Below, one piece after another: positions 1 to 10,972 of a stretch of DNA of 64,000 bases. The position numbers and the translations under genes are program-made. The number at the start of each line of letters is the position of its first letter. Within the stretch, counting starts at the first letter, position 1. Source of the DNA: Callipepla californica brunnescens (taxonomy: Eukaryota; Chordata; Aves; Galliformes; Odontophoridae); contig JALIRH010000147.1 of assembly GCA_023055505.1 (NCBI GenBank), positions 310,001 through 374,000 of the forward strand. The letters are read 5' to 3'. The notes below the pieces were generated by a model. That model saw nothing but the letters and a program-made list of their open reading frames with translations. It made no database searches and was not told the DNA's origin.

Positions 1-2075
1 GTTACCTCAATTGAACTCCAATTCTTCCTGAAATCTAAATGGGACCTTAAAACCAACCCCAGATTGAAGCCCAACCCTAAACCTAACACAAAGCATTAGA
101 TTACCACAGCCATCACCTAACTCTAACCCCAGCCTTAACGCTAATACTATCCCAAACACTATTCCAATTCCTAAACCCAACACAAACCCAAAAACACAAA
201 GCCTACAATTCTCACAGCCTAACACTGAAAGGAAACCTAAATCTTACCCTAACTCTAAAACTAATCCAAAGCATGACCACAATTTCAACTCTAAATCTAC
301 CTTCAAACTAAAGCTGACCCTAACACCAACCTCAAGTAAAAGCCCAACCCTAAGCCTAACACAAAGCATTAGATTACCACAACGCTCACCTAACTTCTAA
401 CCCCCACCCTAACACTAATACTAAAGCAATCAGATTCCAAATACTAACCCAATTCCTATTCTGAAACCCAAAACTATTCCAAAAACAAACCCAAGGCCTA
501 ACCTTTCTCTCACCCTAACAATCAAAGAAAACCTATTCCTAAACCTAATCCTAAATCTAGTCCTAACCCTAACCCTCACCCTTAATCTAACCCCAACCCC
601 CACCCAGAAGCTAACACTTAGCATTGTACAATACCTAAACGTACCCCTAATCCTTATCACTAAACCTAAAAGGAACCTGAAAAATAGTGCTAAATCCGAA
701 CCCTAACCCTGAAGACTAACGCTAACAATGAACCAATTCCTATACCTTTTCCTTCCTCCAAATTGATTCCTAGCACTAACCCTAACCCTACATTAACCCT
801 ATCCTAACCCTAACCCTAACCCTAGCCCTAAACTACATTAACCCTAACCCTAACCCTAACCCTAACCCTAAACCTAAACCTAAACCTAACCCTAACCCTA
901 ACCCTAATTCCTAACCCTTACCTTACCTGTATCACAATCCCTATCCTAATTCTTACCCTAACCCTAACCCTTACCTAACCCTAACCCTAACCCTAACCCT
1001 AACCCTAACCCTAACCCTAACCCTAACCCTAACTCTAACCTTAACCCTAACCCTAATCCTAACCCTAACCCTAACCCTAATCCTAACCCTAACCCTAACC
1101 CTAACCCTAATTCCTAACCCTTACCTTAACTGTATCACAATCCCTATCCTAATTCTTATCCTAACCCTAACCCTTACCCTAACCCTAGCCTAACCCAAAC
1201 CCTAACCCTAACCCTAACCCTAACCCTAACCCTAACCCTAACCCTAACCCTACCCCTAACCCTACTTTACCCTAACCCTAATCCTAACACTAACTCTAAC
1301 TTTATTCCTTACCCTAACACTAATCCAATCCCGAACCGTAACCCTAATCCTAGCCCTAACTCTAACTTTATTCGTAACCCTACCCCTAATCCAAACAATA
1401 ACCCTTACCCTAATCAAACCCTATCCCTATTCCTAACCCTTACCCGAACCGTATCACAATCCCTATCCTAACTCTTACCATAACCCAAACCCTAACCTAA
1501 CACTAACCCTAACCCTAACCCTATCCCTAACCCTTACCCTAACCCTAACCCTAACCCTACCCTAACCTTAACTCTACCCTAACCGTATCCCTACCCTAAC
1601 CCTAACCCTAATCCTAGCCCTTACTCTAACTTTATTCCTAACCCTACCCCTGATCCAAACACTAACCCTAACCTTAATGTAACCCTAACCCTATTCCTAA
1701 CCCTTACCCTAACTGTATCCCATTCCCTATCCTAACTCTTACCATAACCCTAACCCTGATGCTAATGCTAACCCTAACCCTGAATCTAACCCTTACCCTA
1801 ACCCTATCCCTTACCCAGAAGCTAACACTTAGCGTTGTACAATACCTAACCGTACCCTAACCCTATCCCTAAACCTAAAAGGAACCCAAACTCTAACCCT
1901 AAATCTGTCCCTGAGCCTAACCTTCAACCTTACCCTAACCTTAACCCTAACCCTGTTCCATTCTCTAAACATATCTGTAAGCATTACCTTCATCCTAACT
2001 CGAACTCTACCCTAACCCTATCCCTTTGACCCCAACACAAAACCCAGATTGAGCCTGACCCTAACCTAGGTAGCA
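1..2075. repeat. Degenerate telomere-like array, CCCTAA orientation
   Basis: Dense CCCTAA hexamers mixed with variants (CCTAAC, CCCTTA, CCAAAC). The purest stretches are near 840-1130 and 1190-1260. Non-telomeric islands are embedded, for example around 92-110 and 364-384 (CAAAGCATTAGATTACCAC) and 601-640. It is too degenerate for an active chromosome end, so it is interstitial or subtelomeric. The orientation is what a left chromosome end would show. Short open frames here are by-products of the repeat. Confidence 0.9.
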
Positions 2076-3562
2076 TCAAGTGTATGTAGGGTGAATTTGA
2101 GTTTTAGGGTCAAAGTTAAATTGTTAGTTTTAGGGTTAGGGTGAAGGATTGCTTTAGTTCTAGTATTAGGGTGTTTGGGGTTAGGGTTAGGGTAAGGATT
2201 TTGGAGTGGATTAGGTTTAGGGTCAGGTTTGGGGGAGTTTTGGGGTTAGGGTTAGATTTAGGATTAGGGTTAGCAAAAAAGTTGTTTTAGTTTTAGTTTA
2301 GGTTAGTGCTAGGATTAGGTTGAGTGTTCTTGTGAAGTTTAGGTTTAGGGTTAGGTTTAGGTTTAGATTGAGGTTTAGGGTAAGGAGTAGGGTTCATTTG
2401 ACTTTTAGGGTCAGAGTAGAGTTAAGTCGTGTTAGGGTTAAGGTTAAGAACAGGATTCAGATTCCAATTAGGTTTTGGGTTCCTACTAGGGATAGGCCTC
2501 AAATTAGTGTTAAGGTTAGGGTTAGGGTTAGGTATAGGGAAAGGGTTAGTGTTAAGGCCAGGGCAAGTGTATGGTTTAGGGTAAAGATTGGATTTAGGGT
2601 TAGGTTTAGATGTAGGTTTGGTTTGATCGTTAGGGTGTGAGAAGGCACCGGCCTTGGATTTCATTTGGAGATTGGGTAAGGTTTAGGAATAGGAATAACA
2701 TTGGTGTTTAAAAGATGATTAGTGTTAGTATTAGGGATAGGGTTATGGTTAGAGTTTAGTTAGGGTTGTTAGTTTTAGAGTGAGGGATAGGGGTATGGTT
2801 TGGTCTAGTACTTGGGTTAGGGTTTGGGATAGTCCTAGCATTAGTGTTAGGGTTAGGGTTCCGTTAGGGTTGTGGTAATCTGATGCTAGGTGTCGGGATT
2901 AGGGTTGTGCTTAAATGTGGGTTTGGTTTGAGGGTCAGAGTTAGGGTTAGGGTAGAGTTAGAATTAGGGTAAGAGTTAGGATTAGGTTTAGGATTAGGAT
3001 AAAGATTAGGTTAGGATTAGTGTTGGCTTTAGGGTTGTGTCTGGGAGAAGGGTTAGTGTTAGGGATAGACTTAGGGTAAGAGTAAGTGTTAGGAATAGGC
3101 ATAGGTTTTGGGAAAGTTTCAGAGTTTGGACTGGATTTATGATTAGGGTTAGGGACAAAGATTTTTTGAGATTTATGATTAGATTTAGGGAGAAAAGTAG
3201 GCTGACTTGTGGTGTTAGCAGTAGGTTTAGGTTTAGGTTTAGGTTTAGGATTCCATTTGTATTTATTGATCGAGGTTGGGTTAGTTGGAGTGTAAAGGTC
3301 AGAGTAGGGTTAGGCCTTGGGATAGGGTTAAGGTTTGGAATAGGATTAGGATTCAAATGATGTTACGGGTTGGTGTTAGGGTTAGGGAAAGGTTAGGATC
3401 AGGGTTGAGGTCGGGGTTAGGTATAGGAAAAGGGTTAGTGTTAGGGCTAGGGCAATTGGAAGGGTTAGGCTTAGGCTTAGATATTAGGGTTAGGTTTAGG
3501 CGGAGGTTTGGTTCGAGTGTCAGGGTGAGAGAAGGGGTAGGCCTGGGGTTTGGTTTTGGGTT
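2076..3562. repeat. Degenerate telomere-like array, TTAGGG orientation
   Basis: The repeat flips to TTAGGG-type hexamers with many TTTAGG variants, right after the previous array. It is more diverged than the left block. It holds the reverse complement of the same island (GGTAATCTGATGCT near 2875), so it belongs to the same subtelomeric family. It ends where retroviral sequence begins at about 3562. Confidence 0.85.
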
Positions 3563-3619
3563 ACATCATACAAATCATCCCATACATTAGCTGGGGTGGG
3601 AGGTGCAAGGAACAGCCAG

Positions 3620-4476
3620 CAAAGTGCTGAGTTCATTCCAATCAGAGGACCTGAAGATCGGGTAGCTACTATCAAACCGTTTGTGTTGCCAATTCCGATG
3701 ATATTTATGGGGCCCTGATGTTATGGTTCAGTGGGGAGTCACTATCAAGTCAGATTTTCGGGAGGGGCCATTGAGAGGTGCGACGCCCTTAAGCTAATAT
3801 GGAAAACAGATACCCCTAGATGGGTGGATCCATGGCCCCTTCCGCTAGAAAAACTTGGCGCCCTCCAAGACTTGGTAGCGGAACAATTAGCAAAAGGACA
3901 TACTGTACCTCCACTAATCCTTGGAACTCACCTGGATTTGTCATTAAGAAACAAACTGGTCAATGGCGCTTGTTCCATGACCTCAGAAAAATGAATGATG
4001 CTCTGGAAAATATGGGAGCCCTTCAACCAGGCCTCCTGTCACCCACTATGATTCCCCGAGACTGGCATTTGACTGGCACTGATCTTCAAGACTGCTTTTT
4101 TAATAGTCCATTACACCCTGAGGATGCCCCTCCATTTGCTTTTTCAGTTCCAAGCATCAACATGCAAGCCCCGTTGCAGAGATACCAGTGGGTTGTGCTG
4201 CCACAAGGAATGAAAAATAGCCCCACCATTTGTCAGTGGTATGTAGCTAAAGTGCTTAGCCCCATTCCAGACACAATGCCAAATGTTTTATTGTATCATT
4301 AGATGGACGACATCTTAGTAACCGCGCAACATCACGAGATCATGGAGGAAGCAGTAGCCCTCCTTACAACTGCTGTTAATTCGGCAGGTTTCTGTATTGC
4401 GCCTGAAAAAATGCAGAAAATATCACCATGGAAATATTTAGGCTGGTGCATCAGAGCCCAGACTATCATTCCCTAG
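3620..4476 (+). pseudogene. pol: ERV 1 reverse transcriptase fragment (broken pol)
   Basis: Reading frames at 3731-3994 and 3820-4302 overlap and together cover the fingers and palm of a retroviral RT, with a frameshift between about 3900 and 3990. Visible motifs are WPLP near the N-terminus, WRLFHDLR, and LPQGMKNSPTICQ before the catalytic loop. The catalytic YxDD box is damaged: the codon just before Met-Asp-Asp is TAG (4300-4302), so the aromatic residue is lost and the frame stops in the active site. Thumb-like sequence continues to another stop at about 4474. It cannot make active enzyme. Confidence 0.85.
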
Positions 4477-4557
4477 CCCTTACAAAGACAAACTGATGTG
4501 AAAAATTGACACGATGTACAAAAATGGTTGGGATCAATTAACTGGGTCTGAGCGCTC

Positions 4558-5232
4558 TTGGGTATCTCTAATGCAGACTTGTATCCTCTTTTGGAACTAC
4601 TGAAAGGGGATTCTGATTTACACTCTCCCTGCCGTCTTGGCTCTGAAGTGGCTAGTGCCTTGCAAAAAGTTGCTGCAGCTAGCACTAACAGACAAGCTCA
4701 TCGGTGTGCCCCGGAGTTACCTTTTTTTCTAATGATCCTCAACCCTGCTCGACAACCTCATGCGCTAATTTTTCAGTGGGATTTTCAAAGGCCAGACCCA
4801 CTATTCATTATTGAATGGATTTTTTTGCCAAACCAGTTGACAAAGACAATCCTGACACAGCATGAGATGTTTGCTTCCCTGAGAATCAAAGCTAGGCAGC
4901 GCTTGCTGATGTTATCAGGGGTAGACTTTTCCTCTAGTTGTTTACCTGTGACAAATGTGTATTTACAATGGCTTGATCAGCAAGCAGATGCCTTTAGCAT
5001 GGCATTGGCAAGCTATACAGGCAGCCTTACTTCCCACGCACCGTCACACAAGCTATTGAACCTCAATGTTCACTTCACATCCACACCAAAAAGAAGTGAT
5101 CAGCTGCTGCAGGCCCTTACCAGATTACGGATGGGTCTGGAAGATCACACAAATCAGTTATTTGATGGTGGGATAATCAACAGAAGCAATGGGATTCGGA
5201 TATTGAAATTGTTTCTGGTTCTCCACAAATAG
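4558..5232 (+). pseudogene. pol: ERV 1 connection/RNase H-like region
   Basis: A 224-codon open stretch follows the RT. It has the position and general composition of an RT connection and RNase H region of a class II ERV, for example a QWDF segment in the middle. I do not see a complete set of RNase H catalytic acids, so the assignment rests mostly on its place between RT and integrase. It starts after a stop and is followed by frame breaks with a T-rich run at 5390-5400. Confidence 0.55.
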
Positions 5233-5534
5233 TGGAACCAGCTGCTGTTGTCCGAGTTTTTTGGAAATGGTCCACACCTTTCAATCCTATTACCGACTCA
5301 GCTTCTGTTGCAGGAATTGTTCAGCGAGCAGAAGCATCCATATTACGCAATATTTCTCACTCTTCATTGTTTATTTTGTTCCAGGAACTTTTTTTTTTTT
5401 AGACTCCCGCACTCATCCTTATTTTGTAATGCACATCCGCTCACACAAATCTTTACCTGGATTCACGGCAGAAGGGAATCTCAAGCTGATATGTCCGTGT
5501 TTTACCAGACCGAATAGCGCAAGCTAAACTTAGC

Positions 5535-6357
5535 CACTCCTTCTTTCATCAGAATGCTGGAGGTCTTAAACGACAGTCTGGGCTTACCTCCCAACAAGCA
5601 TCAAACATTACAGCGGTATGTCCCGACTGCCAGAGGCATTCTTTCCCATCAATAGCAGGGGGGGTTAACCCCAGAGATCTGCAGAGCCTCCAGCTATGGC
5701 AAATGGATGTCACACATTACCCATGGTTTGGTAAGCTGAAATATACACATTCCTCGATTGATACTTTTTCCGGAGCTTTATTTTCCTCTTGTCATACAGG
5801 AGAAAAGGCACGAGATGTTCGCAAGCGTTTGCTGCGTGCTTTTGCTACATTAGGTATCCCTTCCCAATTAAAAACAGATCATGGTCCTGCATATACCTCT
5901 GCTGCGACAAAAGCCTTCCTGGATTCTTGGGGCATTATGCACATCACCGCGATCCCTCATTCCCCTCCAGGTCAATTGAGCGGTCACACCAATCTTTAAA
6001 GCGTCTATTAGCACAACAGAAAGGGGGAATGGGAGCTTCCCCTCCTGAGGAGCGACTACATAAAGCTCTTTATGTTTTCACTTTTTGAATTCTTCTCTGC
6101 TAGATACCAATCCCCCGATAGTCCGACATTTTAGTTCGAATATCACATTGGAAAGAAGAATCAAGGCTCCGGTGTTGATTCGCCACCCAGAAACAGGTAT
6201 GATAATGGGGCCATATCCTCTTGTCACATGGGGGAGAGGTTATGCTTGTGTCTCCACAGGAAAAGGCCCCAGGTGGATTCCTGCGAAGAACGTGAAACCA
6301 TACCGCGAGGAACAGACTTGGTCGACAACAGATGAAAACACAACCAAGGAAGGATGA
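5535..6357 (+). pseudogene. pol: ERV 1 integrase (frameshifted)
   Basis: Three integrase domains are visible across different frames. The zinc-binding HHCC region spans about 5535-5636 (HSFFH, then CPDC). The catalytic core runs 5703-5999 with the first Asp in QMDVTH and the second in KTDHGPAY. The third acid, Glu, follows the PHSPPGQ loop but lies in the other frame (ORF 5789-6088) because of a frameshift. The C-terminal DNA-binding domain is at 6085-6357 (GPYPLVTWGRGYACV, then WIPAKNVKPY). Domain order is normal for a retrovirus; the frame break makes it inactive. Env follows within 80 bp. Confidence 0.85.
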
Positions 6358-6434
6358 GACCAGCTACTGTATGGACTTGACTTCTTGAAATTTCAGGACT
6401 CTCTACTGGTTTTATTACCCTCCCAAAAACGAAT

Positions 6435-7517
6435 GTGTGGCTTACACTTGCTAATATTACTCATCAGGAAACACTTTGCTTAGCCACTGCAACTGCGCAA
6501 AATCCCTTCTCTACCCGCTTGGTGGGCTTTCCCATAGACGAGTGGCCAATCCCTGGTCCCTCACGAGCAATCTTTACTGGCACAAATTCGGTAGATAATT
6601 GGGATGGATGGGTTCCATATCTTCCGTCTGCCAAATTAGAGCCACAAGAAATAGATTTCTTAGGATCTATAAAAATGGACTTCTGCCTGAGATTCCATTC
6701 TACTGGAAAAAATAAAACCAAACTATGGGATGTCAGTCCCGTAGACACAGCCATCAATAACCAAACTCTGTGGTGTAATTACACCTCACCCAGCCTTTCA
6801 AAATCAGTAAATGCTCCTTTACAGTTACCAGATGGAGTTTTCCGTAGTTGCGCTGACCGGGCATGGCCTGCCATTCCTTCTTACATTAGAGGTGGGCCAT
6901 GTAGTCTCGGGCGTTTAACCATCCTTACCCGAAATGAGACAACTGTCTTGCAATGGAGAAAGAAATATTCTCATCACCGTTTTAGGAGAATGACCCACAC
7001 CTTCAGATCAGATTGTGATGATAACATGAAGTTTTGGAACAGGGAGACCATAGGAGCCGTTTCCTTTTTCACACCGCAGGTTGCTGTTGCTAAAGCTTTG
7101 GCAACACTGAACAAACTGGGTTCTTGCTTAGCAAAACAAGGAAATGCCACTAGTTTAGCTTTAACAGGTCTTTTACTTGATGCGGACAGTGTCAGACATG
7201 CTGCGCCACAAAATTGCGCTGCTACTGATTTCCTACTTCTGGCGCAAGGCCATGGCTGGGAGGATTTCGAAGGAATGTGCTGCATGAACCTGTCAGAACA
7301 TTCCGTTTCAATTCAAGCAAGTATCAAGACCATACGGGATGGAGTGAAGAAACTGCAGGAACAGAGGGATTGGGACTGGTTGGACAAATTATTCTCGGGA
7401 TGGGGGTCTCACCGGATGGCTCCACAGTATCTTAAAAATGATGTGCTACATTGCGATGATCGTTGTAACGCTTTTGCTGTTACTTCCTTGCATTTTACAA
7501 TGTGCGCAAAAAGATGA
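6435..7517 (+). pseudogene. env: ERV 1 envelope (SU-TM), damaged at both ends
   Basis: A 360-codon open frame carries the envelope. The surface part has several N-glycosylation sequons (NIT, NQT, NYT, NET) and paired cysteines. The transmembrane part has the hallmark close cysteine pair (MCC) just before NLSEHS. A basic RFRR stretch at about residue 184 might be the remnant of the SU/TM cleavage site. The signal peptide is not in frame: stops lie just upstream of 6435. The hydrophobic membrane anchor is in a different frame, after a shift near 7395, so the product would not be anchored normally. By its cysteine layout it resembles alpharetrovirus-type Env. Old, non-functional copy. Confidence 0.8.
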
Positions 7518-7550
7518 TTGACAATGCTACAAAGAAAATATTCATAACAG

Positions 7551-7563
7551 AAAGGGGGAGAAG
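7551..7563 (+). other. ERV 1 polypurine tract
   Basis: An uninterrupted purine run (AAAGGGGGAGAAG) lies directly before the LTR start, where plus-strand DNA synthesis would be primed. It follows the env region by about 30 bp. Confidence 0.8.
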
Positions 7564-7930
7564 TGGGTGATGGCAAAAGTGGGAGTCAGACGGAACTGTT
7601 AGCTAAGCAGGAATCAGGCCATAAACCTTGGACGTAGGCTGTGTAAAGATAAGCTGATAAGCTTGAGACAACCATGTCTAAGGAGTGAAAAGAAACAGAA
7701 GACAGTAATGGATAGCAATAAGAAACTGTTTGTTTAGATGACTAGGAGTGTTTTATATTCTTGACCTGTTAACACTGAGGAGTGTAAATTCCCTCAATTA
7801 GATCCTTGTAGCTTCCCCCAGTTAGACCCTAACACACACTGCTTCTCTGTCTATCTAAGCTTTGAGTTGTTGCTTAATAAATGGAACATTAGCTAGCATC
7901 AAGCTGAGTTCCCGACCCTTCATTGTAACA
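7564..7930 (+). repeat. ERV 1 3' LTR
   Basis: About 367 bp from the TG after the polypurine tract to TGTAACA at 7930. It contains a TATA-like TTTTATATTC near 7750 and a polyadenylation signal AATAAA at 7876-7881, giving U3, R and a short U5. The right end is sharp because the 10-bp minisatellite begins at 7931. The left end is placed by the polypurine tract; the terminal inverted repeat is weak. No second LTR of this element is present, so no target duplication can be tested. Confidence 0.75.
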
Positions 7931-8023
7931 GTCTGTGGGTCTCTCTGGGTCCCGCTATGGGTCCCAATATGGTTTGCTGTGGGTCACTGTGGGTCCTGCT
8001 ATGGGTCGCTGTGGGTCTCTATA

Positions 8024-9440
8024 TACCCCAGGAGATCCCTAAGGGGCTGCAGTTCCCCTCCACGCCACCAGGGGAGGGGGCGCTCTCACGTGATGTCTCT
8101 GTGCCTTCCTATTGCTCTCTGAGGTTTTCTATGGGTCGCTGTGGGTCCCGGCATGGGTTGCTTTGGGTCAAGCTGTGGGTCACTGTGGGTCGCTGTGGGT
8201 CTCGCTATGGGTCACTGTGGGTTGCTGTGGTTTGCTATGAGTCTCTATGGGTTGCTGTGGGTCGCTGTGGGTCACGCTATGGGTCCCAATAGGGTTCGCT
8301 GTGGGTCGGTGTGGGTCCTGCTATGGGTCTCTACGTGCCCCAGGAGATCCCTAAGGGGCTGCAGTTCCCCTTCACGCCACCAGAGGGAGCTCTCACATGA
8401 TGTCGCTGTGTCTCTACGGCTTCCTATTGCTCTCTGTGTTTTCCTATTGGGCGCTATGTGTCGCTATGGGTCCCAATATGCTTCGCTGTGGGTTACTGTG
8501 GGTCACTGTGGATCGCTATGGGTTGCTATGGATCGCTTTGGTTTGCTGTGGGTCCTGCTATGGGTCTCTGTGGGTCTCTAAGGTTCCCAATGGATCCCTA
8601 AGGGGCTGCAGTTCCCCTCCACGCCACCAGGGGGCGCTCTCACGTAATGTCGCTGGGTCTCTAGGGCTCCTTATTGCTATCAGTGGTTTCCTATTGGGCG
8701 CTATGGGTCGCTGTGGGTCACTATGCGTCGCTATCGATCTCTGTGGGCTGCTACGTTTTGCTGCGGGTCTCTATGGGACGCTATGGGTCACTGTGGGTCT
8801 TGCTATGTGTATCCATGGGTCGCTATGGGTCGATGTGGATCGCTATAAGTCTCTACATGTTGCTAAGGGTTGCAATGGGTCGCTGTGGGTCATGCTGTGG
8901 GTGTCTGTGGGTCCAGCTATGGGTCATTGTGGGTCGCAGAGAGTCGCTACGGGTCTCTTCGGGACGCTATGGGTCACTCTAGGTCCTGCTATGGGTCGCT
9001 GTGGGTCGCTTTGGGTCTCTATGGGTCTCAGTGGGTCTCTGTGGGTCACTGTGGGTTGCTATGGGTCGGTGTGGGTCGCTGTGTGTCGCGGTGGGTCGCT
9101 ATCGGTCACTATTGGTTGTAATCGGTCTCTGTGGGTTGCTGTGAGTCGCTGTGGGCCCCCCTATAGGTTGCTGTGGGTCGGCTGGGTCGCTATGGGTTGC
9201 TGTGGATGGCTGTGTGTCGCTGTGCCTCTATGAGTCGCTATGGGTTGCAGTGCGTCGCAATGGGTCAATGTGGTCTGTTACGGGTCGCTGTGGGTTACGC
9301 TGTGGGTCCCAATATGGTTCGCTGTGGGTCAGTGTGGGTCCTGCTATGAGGCGCTGTTGGTCTCTATGTGCCCCAGGAGATTCCTAAGGAGCTGCAGTTC
9401 CCCCTCCACGACACCAGGCGGCGCTCTCACGTGATGTCGC
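8024..9440. repeat. Four dispersed copies of a ~70-bp block inside the 10-bp array
   Basis: Copies lie at about 8024-8098, 8336-8409, 8583-8656 and 9368-9440. Each reads roughly CCCAGGAGATCCCTAAGGGG, then CTGCAGTTCCCCTCCACG, then CCACCAGGGGGCGCTCTCAC, then a TGATGTCGCTG tail. The blocks are far more conserved than chance and differ from the surrounding unit, so they mark a higher-order unit of about 250-780 bp. Each contains a CTCF-like core. Confidence 0.85.
8624..8638 (+). promoter_or_regulatory. CTCF-like binding motif (best of four)
   Basis: CCACCAGGGGGCGCT is an essentially perfect match to the vertebrate CTCF core consensus. Weaker relatives sit in the other blocks: 8064-8083 (five extra bases inside the G run), 8377-8391 (CCACCAGAGGGAGCT, one core mismatch) and 9411-9425 (ACACCAGGCGGCGCT). 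Binding is inferred from the motif only. Confidence 0.6.
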
Positions 9441-9930
9441 TGTGTCTCTGTGGCTCCCTCTTGCTCCCTGTGGTTTTCCATGGGTCGCTGTGGATCGCTA
9501 TGGGTCCCAATGGGTCGCTGTGGTTCCTGGCATAGGTCGCTATGGGTCAAGCTGTGGGTCACTTTGGGTTGCTGTGGGTGTCTGTGGGTCCAGCTATAGG
9601 TCACTGTGGGTCTCAGTGAGTCGCTGTGGGTCTCTATAAGTCGCTGTGGGTAACTATGAGTCTCTATGTGTTTCTATGGGTCGCTGTGGGTCTCTATGGG
9701 TCGCTGTGGGTCCCGCTGTGGGTCACTGTGGGTCGCTGTGTGAGCTATCGGTCTCTGTGGGTTGCTGTGGTTCCCCCTATAGGTTGCTGTGGGTCGGTTG
9801 GGTCGCTGTGGGTCCCGCTATGGGTCGCTGTGAGTCTCTATGGGTCGCTGTGGGTCTCTATGGGTCAGTGTGGGTCACTGTGGGTCAGTGTGGGTCGCTG
9901 TGGGTCCCGCAGAAGGCGGTGTGCCCAGAG

Positions 9931-10098
9931 CGAAGCCACGCCCAGCTATGGGGCGGATGTGGGGCAGCTACGGGGCAGCCATGGGTCACCATGGATCTCC
10001 ATGGGGTCCCTACGGATCTCAATGGGGTCTCCACTGATCTCAGTGGATCTCAATGGGGTGGCTATGGGGCAGCTGTGGGGCAGCAATGGGGCACTGAC
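9931..10098. other. Transition between two minisatellites
   Basis: After the 10-bp array come a few CTATGGGGCAGC-like units and a short run of ATGGATCTC/ATGGGGTC words (9980-10060). On the minus strand this lies downstream of the candidate exon ending at 10099. I see no convincing exon here. Confidence 0.5.
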
Positions 10099-10972
10099 CT
10101 ATTCCCCTCAGAATGCCGCCACTGCATCTCCTCCACCTCCTGCGGGAGCACCTCTGTGGGGCAGAACTCTGCCCCACACCTTCACCCCAAACATCCACAC
10201 CACAGCTCAGCCCCACAGCGCTGCCCCACATCCCACACATTTGCCCCACATCTCTGCCCCTCATCCCCTGGCCACACAGCTCAGCCCCACATCCCACAGC
10301 TCAGCCCCTCATCCCACACCTGGCCCCAGAGCTCAGCCCTGTGGCTCTGCCCCACACATCTGCCCCAAACCCCACACCTGGACCCACAGCTCAGCCCCAC
10401 ATCCCTCAGCTCTGCACCACAGCTCAGCCCCTCACCCCACACCTGGCCCCAGAGCTCAGCCCTGTGGCTCTGCCCCACACATCTGCCCCAAACCCCACAC
10501 CTGGACCCACAGATCTGCCCCACATCCCTCAGCTCAGCCCCACGGCTCAACCCCAATCTGCACATACCTGCCCCACATCCCACAGCTCTGCCCCACATAC
10601 CTACCTGCCCCACAGATCAGCCCCACATTCCACAGCTCTGCCCCATGGATCAGCCTCACATCCCGCAGCTCAGCCCCGCATCTGAGCCCCACATCTGCTC
10701 ATACCTGCACCACACCTCCGCCCCCCAACCGCCACAGCTCTGCCCCACAGATCCACCCCACAGCTCAGCCCCGCATCCCACAGCTCTGCCCCAATCAGTG
10801 CACCTGGACCCACAACTCTGCCCCACAGCTCTGCCCCAAGCCTGGACCCCACACCCACGACCCCAGCCCCAAATCCCTGCCCCATAACCCCATAACCTGA
10901 CCCCGGCCCCATAACCGCCCCTCCCGCCCTGCCACTGACCACGTGCTCTGCTTCCAGCTCCGCTTCCACCAT
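10099..10972 (-). CDS. Possible first two coding exons of an unidentified gene
   Basis: On the minus strand an ATG at 10972, downstream of a CpG-rich promoter-like stretch, opens 11 codons (MVEAELEAEHV) ending at a possible donor GTCAGT (10939-10934). A second candidate exon, 10151-10099, follows a pyrimidine-rich stretch with CCCACAGAG. It reads VLPQEVEEMQWRHSEG in the matching phase and ends at another GTCAGT donor. Both are acidic and helix-like, unlike the surrounding repeat. The 780 bp between them is a C-rich minisatellite, which would be intron 1. No further exons were found. I do not recognise the protein; the model could be wrong. Confidence 0.35.
10152..10935. repeat. C-rich minisatellite (CAGCTCTGCCCCACATCCCA)
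   Basis: Short units of CAGCTCAGCCCCACATCCCA type repeat irregularly. A direct duplication of about 122 bp is visible (starting near 10311 and again near 10433). The opposite strand reads TGTGGGGCAGAGCTG, related in composition to the 11-bp array at 29.7-40.2 kb but in inverted orientation. Long open frames rich in Pro, His and Ser are by-products. Confidence 0.8.

Larger units (their letters stand above)
3563..7930 (+). mobile_element. ERV 1: 5'-truncated class II-like endogenous retrovirus with 3' LTR
   Basis: Order on the plus strand is RT, connection/RNase H-like region, integrase, env, polypurine tract and 3' LTR. The 5' LTR, primer site, gag and most of protease are missing; retroviral sequence starts directly against TTAGGG-type repeats. 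The RT wording around the LPQG box and the integrase C-terminal domain look like class II (alpha/beta-like) elements; this is from family resemblance, not a search. There are frameshifts and stops in every gene, so it is an old non-functional copy. A 10-bp minisatellite follows the LTR directly. Confidence 0.85.
7931..9930. repeat. 10-bp G-rich minisatellite (GGGTCGCTGT / GGGTCACTAT)
   Basis: A 10-bp unit, GGGTC followed by GCTGT, GCTAT, ACTGT or TCTAT, repeats for 2 kb. GGG runs are spaced by 7-nt loops. Long open frames in several frames translate to a 10-residue periodic peptide (WVAVGRCGSL-like), as expected from a 10-bp period, and are not genes. Four copies of a non-repetitive block interrupt it. 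Confidence 0.9.

Noticed and set aside
1..2075. Functional telomere at the left end
   Set aside because: Too many variant hexamers and embedded islands, and the array flips orientation 2 kb in; it is subtelomeric or interstitial.
2320..2640. Arg/Val-rich frames in TTAGGG-type blocks
   Set aside because: Simple translation of degenerate telomeric hexamers (VRVRVRF-like).
9626..10900. Open frames of 413 and 424 codons on the plus strand
   Set aside because: They run through the 10-bp and C-rich minisatellites, translate to periodic low-complexity peptides in several frames at once, and show no domain.
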